64,000 nt of DNA from JBCBEX01 sp038528235 (GTDB lineage Bacteria > Bacteroidota > Rhodothermia > Rhodothermales > Rubricoccaceae): the NCBI GenBank assembly GCA_038528235.1, contig JBCBEX010000003.1:1-64000 (forward strand). The letters are read 5' to 3'. Below the pieces are notes generated by a model. It made no database searches. It was not told the DNA's origin and saw nothing but the letters and a program-made list of their open reading frames with translations. A program made the translations under genes and the position numbers. This document shows positions 1 to 7,120 of this stretch, piece by piece (position 1 is the first letter of the stretch; each line of letters starts with the position of its first letter).

Positions 1-935
1 TGCGCGGGCGCGCTGCCCCGCTGCTCCAGGTAGGCGAGCACGTCTTGCTTCGTCAGCCGGCCCTCGGCGCCACTCCCGGCGAGGCCTTCGAGCTCGCGCT
101 GCGAGATCCCTTCCTTCTCGGCGATGGAGCGCACGAGCGGCGAGAAGAACTGGCCACTGGAGCCGCGGCGTGGGATCGGCCCTGCGCTCACGTCGGCCCC
201 GTCGCCGGAGACACTGCCACCAGAAACATGGCCGCCGGAGACGGCAGGGGAGACAGGGGCGGCGACCGGCTCGGCCGTTGGCGCTGCCGGGACGGCACTG
301 GGCGCGGGCACCGCAGCCCCATCGCCCACGGCGATGCGCGCGATGATGGCGCCGACCTCGACCGTCTCGCCTTCCTCGGCGACGATCTCGGCGAGCACGC
401 CCGCGGCCGGGCTAGGCACCTCGGAGTCGACCTTGTCCGTCGAGATTTCCAGCAGCGTCTCGTCCAGTTCAATGGCGTCGCCGACCTGCTTCTTCCATTC
501 GAGGACAGTGCCTTCCATGACGCTCTCGCCCATCTTGGGCATGACGACCTCGACCTGCTCCGCAGACGAGGGCGGTGAGGCTGGCGCCGCAGCAGGGGGC
601 GCCGCAGCAGCAGGGGCTTCAGCGACCTCCTGGGCCGGCGCCGAAGTACCCGTGTCGGGGGCTGCCGCGCCGTCGCCGCCGACCTCAGCGTTCACGTCGG
701 TATCGATGACGGCGATCTTCGTGCCCACGTCCACGGTGTCCCCTTCCTCCGCGAGGATCTCGACGATCCGTCCGGCTTCGGGGCTGGGCACCTCGGAGTC
801 AACCTTGTCGGTGGAGATCTCCAGGAGCGTCTCGTCCTGCTCGATCGTGTCGCCGATCTGCTTCTTCCATTCGAGGACAGTGCCCTCCATGACGCTTTCG
901 CCCATCTTGGGCATGACGACGTCTACGCGAGCCAT
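1..935 (-). CDS. 2-oxoacid dehydrogenase E2 (dihydrolipoyl acyltransferase), C-terminus cut off by window edge
   Basis: Acyltransferase core subunit of a pyruvate, 2-oxoglutarate or branched-chain dehydrogenase complex, acting in the cytoplasm. The visible 311 residues show two lipoyl domains, each with MPKMGESVMEGTVLEWKK and the lipoylation motif TDKVDSEVPSP (Lys about 44 and 168). They are joined by Ala/Pro-rich linkers and followed by a peripheral E3-binding domain (SPLVRSIAEKEG, then AGSGAEGRLTKQDVLAYL). The catalytic acyltransferase domain lies outside the window. The start is the ATG whose complement is at 933-935, directly before the first lipoyl domain. The TDKVDSEV form is common in succinyl- and branched-chain-type E2s, but the substrate cannot be settled without the catalytic domain. 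Confidence 0.93.
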   Translation of the reverse strand, partial: MARVDVVMPKMGESVMEGTVLEWKKQIGDTIEQDETLLEISTDKVDSEVPSPEAGRIVEILAEEGDTVDVGTKIAVIDTDVNAEVGGDGAAAPDTGTSAPAQEVAEAPAAAAPPAAAPASPPSSAEQVEVVMPKMGESVMEGTVLEWKKQVGDAIELDETLLEISTDKVDSEVPSPAAGVLAEIVAEEGETVEVGAIIARIAVGDGAAVPAPSAVPAAPTAEPVAAPVSPAVSGGHVSGGSVSGDGADVSAGPIPRRGSSGQFFSPLVRSIAEKEGISQRELEGLAGSGAEGRLTKQDVLAYLEQRGSAPA

Positions 936-1256
936 AGTGCGGTTGCGGCTGTGCTTCCCGGGGGAGCTTCAAAGGGGTCGAGTGGCCGCGCCCGCCGGGC
1001 GACGCACGCGGGGCTCGAAATATACCGCACCCCCCGCTCCGGAAGCGGTTCGCGGCGCCCGTGCGCGTGAAGAGGTGACACAGAAGTGCGCAGGAATCCC
1101 CACGACCCCTGTGGAATCCTGCGGGCCACGGCTTCCCACCTCACAGCAGGCCGTCCTCAGGATGTCACCGCGCAAGCATGTGACCGCGTGATGATGTCAC
1201 CGCGCGCAACCGCCGCGCAGCGCTCCTGCAGCGCATCAGACCGATGCTCCCCAGGG
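936..1256. other. intergenic stretch, no gene seen
   Basis: About 320 bp between two minus-strand genes. It probably holds the E2 promoter at its left end. The only structure noticed is a short repeat of the word tgtcaccgcgc near 1160-1207. Open frames here are short, Arg/Ala-rich and unlike proteins. Confidence 0.5.
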
Positions 1257-1676
1257 CTACACCATCTCGCGGAGCGATCCGATCGGCGCGGAGAGCACGT
1301 TGGTGAAGCCATCGACATCCTGCGCGTCCAGGAGCGGCTCGATGGTGCTGAGCAACTGGCTCACGCACGAGGCGCGGTACATAAGGTCTTCGCGCACCTC
1401 GCCCTTGCTGCCGAGACGGTATTGCACCAACGCGTTGAGCTTGGTCCACTGACACTTGAGCTCGATGTAGTGCAGTGCCAGCATCCGCTCCAGGTCGGCT
1501 GCGTCGTCCACATCGCGTGCGAGCTGTAGCACCTGGTTGCGTAGGCCTCTGGCGTAGGCAAGCGTGGCTTTGACCTGGGAGGGCACCGCCCCCTCCCACT
1601 CGCTGAGGGTCTCTTGCCAGGCTGCGTCGATCTGCGGGTCCTTAAGAACTTCGTTGATGATGGTGGGCGTGACCAT
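1257..1676 (-). CDS. hypothetical protein, helical, 139 aa
   Basis: Not recognised. The product has no signal peptide or membrane segment and reads as an all-helical soluble protein (MVTPTIINEVLKDP at the start, then Leu-rich amphipathic stretches such as LERMLALHYIELK). Its composition is natural, unlike the Arg/Pro-rich products of the overlapping frames, which is the main reason for choosing this frame. The start is ATG (complement 1674-1676). It stands alone between the E2 gene and the PYP locus. Function unknown; it could be a small structural or immunity-type protein, but nothing shows this. Confidence 0.6.
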   Translation of the reverse strand: MVTPTIINEVLKDPQIDAAWQETLSEWEGAVPSQVKATLAYARGLRNQVLQLARDVDDAADLERMLALHYIELKCQWTKLNALVQYRLGSKGEVREDLMYRASCVSQLLSTIEPLLDAQDVDGFTNVLSAPIGSLREMV

Positions 1677-2179
1677 GGGGAAAGGCGACTATAAGGTGAG
1701 GACAGGGAGTGCGGAGAACCGCTCCAGGATGAGGTAGCCGCCAGCGGAGTCCGTGCCCACCACGAAGCATGGGAGCGGCACGGACGCGTGGCTCGGGCCA
1801 CGCTGGCGTGCTCAGAGGCTTGGCAAATACGGTACCCAACCCCTTTGGCGACTTCGCAGGTTTTATGGCGAGGCGAGAGGTTTCACATCGGAACTACAAT
1901 CGGTAGAAACAACCAAATCGTCCATGAGAACAGCCTGTATCATCCTGATATTGCACAATCATTATTGTGTTGTATTTAGATACATAATGGTTTGGGTGGG
2001 TGTAGCGCGGAGCTATCTAGCTGCCCTCATGGCGCCCCGGCGTTCCTGGCTCCTCGGTCCTGGTGTCTCGCTTTGATATGGTGCACGCGCGGCAAAAAAA
2101 TCGGCGCGCTGCTTGTCCATGCAGTGGCCACTCCGGTACACGAGACCGCTTACTGTCCTAACCCTACCCCTATCTCACC
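1677..2179. other. AT-rich leader/promoter region of the PYP locus
   Basis: Roughly 500 bp without a convincing gene, between divergently oriented genes. The part around 1860-2000 is clearly poorer in GC than its surroundings and holds the dyad at 1954-1969. It is the only large space upstream of the plus-strand PYP cluster, so the cluster promoter most likely lies here. No exact TAnnTTTG box was found. Confidence 0.5.
1954..1969. promoter_or_regulatory. perfect 6-4-6 dyad, candidate operator upstream of the PYP cluster
   Basis: Reads cacaat-catt-attgtg, a perfect inverted repeat inside the AT-rich region about 210 bp before the first repeat-protein gene. Symmetry and position suggest a binding site for a dimeric regulator. 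No regulator gene adjoins it and the factor is unknown. Confidence 0.3.
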
Positions 2180-2461
2180 ATGTCTTACCCTACGCAACAA
2201 GACGTCGCGTCGCGCGGTGAAGCGCAGCTACTCCAAGACGCGCTCGGTGAGAGCGACCCGATGCTGCTGCTCGAGCTCGTACGCTCGATGGAAGCGCAGC
2301 TCTCTCAACTCTACGGTGGCGACATCGCGCCGAGCGGGACCGAGACCCCCGCTACCCTCCCCGCCGTCTATACCGCCGTCGGTGTGGAGTCCGCGGACGA
2401 GTTCGTCGAGCTCGTACGCTCGATGGAAGAACAACTGGCGGCCTTCTACGACGCAGACTAG
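2180..2461 (+). CDS. small 'VRSMEEQL' repeat protein, 93 aa, PYP-locus companion
   Basis: Not a family I recognise. The product carries two copies of the helical motif that is repeated many times in the next gene: LLELVRSMEAQLSQLY (about residues 30-45) and FVELVRSMEEQLAAFY (about 75-90). They are linked by a short Thr/Pro/Ala segment. No signal peptide or membrane segment; predicted cytoplasmic, helical and acidic. ATG at 2180 follows a pyrimidine-rich leader. The gene ends 43 bp before the long repeat protein, so the two are probably co-transcribed. Inference: a mini-version or capping partner of the 790-aa protein, able to pair with it through the shared helix. Confidence 0.7.
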   Translation: MSYPTQQDVASRGEAQLLQDALGESDPMLLLELVRSMEAQLSQLYGGDIAPSGTETPATLPAVYTAVGVESADEFVELVRSMEEQLAAFYDAD

Positions 2462-2504
2462 CCGCCCCCTCTCGCCCATTTGCCACGATAACCTGTCTAC
2501 CCCC

Positions 2505-4877
2505 ATGACCGAACCGCGCGCGCCCTTCGATCTATTCGAACGCGAGTTGGGGACCTCCGAACCGGAGGAGATCGTCGAGTTGGTCCGCTCCATGGAGCTC
2601 CAACTGAGCGACCTCTACCGCGAGAAGGAGTACTCCAGCGACGGCGACACCCCGAGCCAATACGAGCGGGTCGCCAGCGAACTCTACGCTTTCTACCTTG
2701 ACCGTGACCGCCTCCGCGAGCGCTACGGCGTCGACACGAGCGACGACCTGATGGCGCTCATCGACAGCATGGAAGAGCAGCTCACGGACCTCTACACCTC
2801 CGAGGACGGAGCCGAAGGCAGTGCCCCCGCCGAACCCGAGGAGGCCTCCAAGCTGCGACGTGCCGTCGAGATGATCCAGCGCGAGCTGAAGGTGTCGTCC
2901 GCCTACGACGTGGTGGACCTCGTCCGCTCCATGGAAGAGCAGCTCATCGAGCTCTACCGCGACCGCGAGGCCACCGAGGCGGCGATGGCCGCGATCGAGG
3001 AGGGCGACCCGGTGCAGCAGCTCCAGGGCCTCTACGCCAAGCTCGAAGTCTTCCAGCGCGAACTCGGCGTCGAGGAACCCGACGATGTCGTCGAGCTCGT
3101 CCGCTCCATGGAAGACCAGCTCACCGAGCTCTACCGCGACCGCGAGGAAGTGGAGGCCCGGCTCGCGCAGCGGGCCGACGGCGACGCTGCCGAGCAGGCC
3201 GAGGCCATCCGCGCGCAGCTGGAGGTGCTCCAGCGCGAACTCGGCGTGGGCGAGGCCAGCGAAGCCATCCTCCTCGTGCAGAGCATGCAGGAGCAGCTCA
3301 GCCAGCTCTACGCTGACCAGGAGCGGCTGACGAGCCAAAACATCGCCGACATCGACACGGCGCTCGACATGATCGCCAACATGCAGGATCAGCTCACCGA
3401 GCTGTACCGCGACAAGGAGGTGACCGAGGCGGCGATGGCCGCGATCGAGGAGGGCGACCCGGTGCAGCAGCTCCAGGGCCTCTACGCCAAGCTCGAAGTC
3501 CTCCAGCGCGAACTCGGCGTCGAGGAGCCCGACGACGTCGTCGAGCTCGTCCGCTCTATGGAAGACCAGCTCGTCTCGCTCTACGAGGCGCAGGCGAAAC
3601 TCGCCGAAGACGGGCTCCCGACCAGCCTTGAGATCACCGACCTGATCGAAAACCTCGAGAGCCAGCTTGCCGAGTTCTACGAGGAGCGCGAGCAGCTCGC
3701 CCGCGCTGGCATCGCCGACGTCCCGACGGCGCTCGAGATGATCAGCTCGATGGAGGAGCAGCTCACGTACCTCTACCGCGATCAGGAGATTCGCGAGGCT
3801 GCCGACGTGGGCGACCTCTTCGAAGCCGAGGACCTTCCCGAGACGGCCAAGAACGGCTTCCGCATGCTCGACGCCGAGATCGAGCGCTCGAAGCGCTACG
3901 CCTCGCAGCTGTCCCACATGCGCGCCGAGGTGCAGAACCTCCGCCACGAGCTCGAACTGGCCGGCGGCATGCGCGACCAGCTCGAAGCCTTCGAGGAGCG
4001 CCTCGAACAGCTCCAGCGCACGAGCATGAAGACCACGGGCGAGAAGCTGCTTGCCGGCCAGCGCCTCGTGGACCTCACCCGCAACCTGGAGCACCAGCTG
4101 CGCGCCCTACAGACCGAGAAGGGCAAGATGACCGACTCGGGCCTGGCCGACATCGACGAGGCCCTCGCCCTCATCGCCAGCCTCCAAGCTCAGCTCCGCA
4201 CGCTCTACGCCGAGAAGCAGCAGCTCCTCTCCGTCGGCTCCAACGACCCCGACGAGTTGATCGCGATGATCGACACGATGGAGGACCGCATTGCGCGCCT
4301 CAGCTCCGACAAGGAGCAGGCCCAGCACCGCGAGGCGCTGTTCCTCGAGAAGCTCGGCATGACGGACCCCCACGCGATCATCAAGCGGGTGCGCAAGCTC
4401 GAAAACCAGCTCGAAGCCGCCGTGGCCCAGAGCACCTTCGAGACCACGCTCGGGCCGACGCTCACCGACGACGCGCCCAGCGTCCCGGTGCCGACCGGGC
4501 CGTCTGCGGAGCCCTTCGTCGGCGCTGACCTGATCGGCCAGCTCGACGTGCTGAGCAACCAGCAACTCGGCTCGCTGCGCTACGGCGTCGTCCGCCTCGA
4601 CAACCAGGGGCGCGTCCGATTCCTGCACGAGTACGACGGCGAGCTCGGTGCCATCGACCCGATCGCCGCCGAAGGCCAGGCCTTCTTCCGCGAGATGGTC
4701 CCCAGCGCCAACAGCCGCATTTTCTACGGCCGCTTCAAGGAGGGGCAGCGCGAAGGCCGCGTCAACGCCGCCTTCCCCTACACCATCACCGACACGCCGC
4801 AGCCGACCAACCTGGTCGTCCAGGTTTGCCGACCGAGCGACGCCTCCGACACCTGGATTTTCCTCAAGCGGTCCTAA
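2505..4877 (+). CDS. coiled-coil repeat protein with C-terminal PYP-like domain lacking the chromophore Cys, 790 aa
   Basis: Cytoplasmic protein with two parts. Residues about 1-640 are helical repeats built around a motif of the type (E/D)-L-V-R-S-M-E-(E/D)-Q-L-x-x-L-Y; I count roughly 12-13 variants, for example ELVRSMELQLSDLY, DLIENLESQLAEFY and ALIASLQAQLRTLY. Many units also carry LQRELGV. Residues about 676-790 align with PYP: GVVRLDNQGRVRF, then PSANSRIFYGRFKEG, ending TWIFLKRS. At the position of the chromophore cysteine (Cys69 of Halorhodospira PYP) there is Ser734. The Tyr42 position is Leu707 and the Glu46 position is Asp711, so it should not bind p-coumarate the normal way. ATG 2505 is chosen because the upstream in-frame extension is low-complexity and overlaps the previous gene. 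PYP follows 51 bp downstream. Inference: a scaffold or signalling partner that may pair with genuine PYP. Confidence 0.85.
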   Translation: MTEPRAPFDLFERELGTSEPEEIVELVRSMELQLSDLYREKEYSSDGDTPSQYERVASELYAFYLDRDRLRERYGVDTSDDLMALIDSMEEQLTDLYTSEDGAEGSAPAEPEEASKLRRAVEMIQRELKVSSAYDVVDLVRSMEEQLIELYRDREATEAAMAAIEEGDPVQQLQGLYAKLEVFQRELGVEEPDDVVELVRSMEDQLTELYRDREEVEARLAQRADGDAAEQAEAIRAQLEVLQRELGVGEASEAILLVQSMQEQLSQLYADQERLTSQNIADIDTALDMIANMQDQLTELYRDKEVTEAAMAAIEEGDPVQQLQGLYAKLEVLQRELGVEEPDDVVELVRSMEDQLVSLYEAQAKLAEDGLPTSLEITDLIENLESQLAEFYEEREQLARAGIADVPTALEMISSMEEQLTYLYRDQEIREAADVGDLFEAEDLPETAKNGFRMLDAEIERSKRYASQLSHMRAEVQNLRHELELAGGMRDQLEAFEERLEQLQRTSMKTTGEKLLAGQRLVDLTRNLEHQLRALQTEKGKMTDSGLADIDEALALIASLQAQLRTLYAEKQQLLSVGSNDPDELIAMIDTMEDRIARLSSDKEQAQHREALFLEKLGMTDPHAIIKRVRKLENQLEAAVAQSTFETTLGPTLTDDAPSVPVPTGPSAEPFVGADLIGQLDVLSNQQLGSLRYGVVRLDNQGRVRFLHEYDGELGAIDPIAAEGQAFFREMVPSANSRIFYGRFKEGQREGRVNAAFPYTITDTPQPTNLVVQVCRPSDASDTWIFLKRS
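2973..3122 (+). repeat. 150-bp internal repeat, copy 1
   Basis: Near-identical to 3423-3572 (offset exactly 450 bp, four mismatches seen by eye, three of them synonymous). It encodes one long helical repeat block of the coiled-coil protein and indicates recent expansion of the repeat array. Confidence 0.85.
3423..3572 (+). repeat. 150-bp internal repeat, copy 2
   Basis: Second copy of the block at 2973-3122, in the same reading frame. Confidence 0.85.
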
Positions 4878-4928
4878 GACGCCGCTCCATCTTCACCCAA
4901 CGCCCAGCCTCAACCACGCTAAGGACCC

Positions 4929-5342
4929 ATGACTACCCTCGTTTCCAACGGCACTGCCCCTGCGTCCATCCAGACCTCGAAGCTCTCGTTCACCGGCGAC
5001 CTCGAACAGCTCAAAGACATGAGCGAGGCCGCCCTGGACGCTGCTGACTTCGGCATCGTGAAGGTCGACGACGAAGGCGTGATCGCCTTCTACAACACCT
5101 ACGAGTCGCAGCTCGCTGGCGTCGCCCCGGAGCAAGCGGTCGGCCGCAACTTCTTCACGCAGGTGGCCCCGTGCTCCAACAGCCGCCTCTTCCACGGGCG
5201 CTTCAAGCAGGGCATTGCCCGCGGGGAGCTGGACGTGCAGTTCATCTACACGTTCACCTACAAGATGCGCCCGACGCTCGTGCGCGCCCGCATGTACCGC
5301 GACAGCGCAGGCCACAACTGGCTGCTGATCAAGAAGCGCTAG
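4929..5342 (+). CDS. pyp: photoactive yellow protein (PYP), 137 aa
   Basis: Blue-light photoreceptor of the PAS fold. It binds p-coumaric acid through a thioester to a cysteine and undergoes a photocycle. The hallmark FFTQVAPCSNSRLFHGRFKQG region is present: Cys82 sits at the Cys69 position of Halorhodospira PYP. Tyr55 and Glu59 match Tyr42 and Glu46, which hydrogen-bond the chromophore. The Thr50 position is Ala63 and the Arg52 position is Val65, so the pocket is variant. The C-terminus WLLIKKR fits the family. About 12 extra N-terminal residues precede the core. Length is close to the usual 125. Flanked by the PYP-like repeat protein upstream and by the ligase and ammonia-lyase genes downstream, a textbook PYP biosynthetic context. 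Confidence 0.97.
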   Translation: MTTLVSNGTAPASIQTSKLSFTGDLEQLKDMSEAALDAADFGIVKVDDEGVIAFYNTYESQLAGVAPEQAVGRNFFTQVAPCSNSRLFHGRFKQGIARGELDVQFIYTFTYKMRPTLVRARMYRDSAGHNWLLIKKR

Positions 5343-5452
5343 CCCAGGGTCTCTCGCCCCTGACTGGCCCTCGCGCCCTCGCCGGCCAAGGCGTCTCGCT
5401 CTGCCGAGCGCCTGCCCGCGTAGGCGGTGCCCACGGTTCCATCCTTCCCTCG

Positions 5453-7012
5453 ATGACGTCTGCTTCTACCGTGCCTCCCCTCAGCGCCCCGGCCCTCTGC
5501 AGCGCCGGTCCTGCTCTGGCCGAGGCGGGACACACCCCATCATCCGAACGGATGCGGTGGCAGCAACTGCTGCGGCAGCGACTCCGAGGGCGTCCCCAGC
5601 CGATGCTCGTCTCCGGCGAGGCTGCGACCCCAGCAGCCTCGCTCTGGACCGGCGCTCGGCGCTGGATCGAGGCGTTCCGTGCTGCCGGGCTGACCGCAGG
5701 CGACCGCTTGGTCGTGGCGCTGCCCTCGGGCACGCCGTTTGTCCAGGTGCTCGTCGCGGCTCTCTGGGAGGGAGTGACCCTCGCACCGGCTGCCCCCGGC
5801 ACGGACGTAGCCTCGCTGATCTGGACCCTTGATGCGCGCGCTGCGGTGGCCGACACCGAAGGCCGCCATATCTGGACCCCCGACGGCGTAGCGGGGCCGC
5901 TAGGCCCCCTCCCGTCAGCCCGGAAGGCCGCGGAATCGCCCACCGAAGGCATCTGTTTGCTTCTGCGTACGTCGGGCACAGCCGGCCCTGGCCGGTGGAT
6001 TGCGCTGAGCGACGCCAACGTTTTTGCGGTGCTGGACAGCCACACCCCGCACCTGGGGCTCTCCGAGCAAGCCTGCGTGCTTGCCGGGCTGCCCTGGCAC
6101 CATGCGTTCGGCCTCGTGCTGGAGTTGCTACCCGCGCTCCTGGCCGGGGCTGAGATCGTGCGCCTCCAGGACCCACGGGACCCGGAGGCGCTGCTTGCCG
6201 CCTTCGACGCGTGGGCACCGACGCACTTCTCGGCGGTGCCGCTCACCATACGGCGCCTGCTCCAAGCGGGCGGACGGGCCCGTCTCCATCGTCTGTCAGG
6301 AGGCGTGGTGGGCGGCGCTCCCATCCCGGCAGACGTTGCTCAGGGGCTCAGCGGATCGCTGCTGCGTGTCGGATATGGCCAAACCGAGGCCGGTCCTGGC
6401 ATCATGCTCGGGGAGCCGGGGCGTTTCGTTCCGGGATACCTCGGGCGCCCGGTAGGCTGCGCGGTACGGACCGACGCGGATGCCCAACTCTACTTTTCGG
6501 GCCCCAACGCACATGCCGGAGTCTGGACCCAGAGACACTACCGCCCCACCGAGGTAGGGCGCTGGGTTGCCACCGGCGACTGCGTCCGCTTGGCCTCGTC
6601 CACGCAGGCGCCTGGGCACCCGACGGAGGCGATATCGTCTCCTGAGGAGGCGCGTCTCCCCAGCGACAGCGACACGCTGGCCTATGTCTTCGATGGCCGC
6701 GTGTCGGACTCGTTCAAGCTGTCGAACGGCCGCTTTGTCCACGCCGGTCGCACCGAGTCGGCGCTGCGGGACCTCGTCCCCGGCCTTCTCGACGCCTTGC
6801 TCTGCACCTTGGACGGGGAGTCGCTCACGTTGGCCCTCTTGATGAAGTCCGGGACAGCACCGCCGCCGCTCTCGGCACTGCGAACGGCACTGGGACCGCT
6901 TGCCGACCGTCTTGGCAGCGTCCGGGTTCTCACCCCGGCCACGTGGGTGCGGCACAGCAAAGGCACCCCTGACCGCGCCGCCATTGCCCGTGCCCTTGCC
7001 GCCCAGGAATAG
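5453..7012 (+). CDS. pcl: AMP-dependent p-coumarate:CoA ligase-like enzyme (PYP chromophore activation), 519 aa
   Basis: Adenylate-forming enzyme expected to turn p-coumarate into p-coumaroyl-CoA, the donor for PYP. Motifs in order: P-loop-like TSGTAGPG (173-180), PWHHAFG (214-220), YGQTE (308-312), TGD (374-376), hinge region SDSFKLSNGRFV, and a C-terminal HSKGTPDRAAIARAL that could hold the catalytic lysine. The phosphate-binding motif is unusual (GPGRW in place of GxPK). ATG 5453 is used because the reading frame further upstream overlaps pyp; the internal Met at residue 34 is an alternative. The start is 110 bp after pyp and the tal gene follows. The role rests on gene context, since ligase substrate cannot be read from sequence. 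Confidence 0.85.
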   Translation: MTSASTVPPLSAPALCSAGPALAEAGHTPSSERMRWQQLLRQRLRGRPQPMLVSGEAATPAASLWTGARRWIEAFRAAGLTAGDRLVVALPSGTPFVQVLVAALWEGVTLAPAAPGTDVASLIWTLDARAAVADTEGRHIWTPDGVAGPLGPLPSARKAAESPTEGICLLLRTSGTAGPGRWIALSDANVFAVLDSHTPHLGLSEQACVLAGLPWHHAFGLVLELLPALLAGAEIVRLQDPRDPEALLAAFDAWAPTHFSAVPLTIRRLLQAGGRARLHRLSGGVVGGAPIPADVAQGLSGSLLRVGYGQTEAGPGIMLGEPGRFVPGYLGRPVGCAVRTDADAQLYFSGPNAHAGVWTQRHYRPTEVGRWVATGDCVRLASSTQAPGHPTEAISSPEEARLPSDSDTLAYVFDGRVSDSFKLSNGRFVHAGRTESALRDLVPGLLDALLCTLDGESLTLALLMKSGTAPPPLSALRTALGPLADRLGSVRVLTPATWVRHSKGTPDRAAIARALAAQE

Positions 7013-7030
7013 CCACCCAGGAATAGCCAC
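7003..7030 (+). repeat. 14-bp tandem duplication across the ligase stop codon
   Basis: The unit ccaggaatagccac occurs twice head to tail (7003-7016, 7017-7030). The first copy holds the stop codon of the ligase gene. Probably a slippage duplication. Confidence 0.85.
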
Positions 7031-7120
7031 GACCTGCTTCCCCGCACGTGGTGGCGTGCTCCTCGCTCACCCGTTTCTAAGCCACGGCGACCTCGTCTGG
7101 CTTCTCGTCCAGTCTTCCTC

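Noticed and set aside
1992..2504. N-terminal extension of the repeat protein back to 1992
   Set aside because: Sequence is Ser/Thr/Arg-rich, overlaps the 93-aa gene in another frame, and the repeats begin after ATG 2505.
2532..4094. 520-codon open frame on the minus strand opposite the coiled-coil gene
   Set aside because: It is the mirror of a repetitive GC-rich gene; the product is a monotonous LELRELL-type repeat and the plus-strand frame has the PYP-like domain and repeats.
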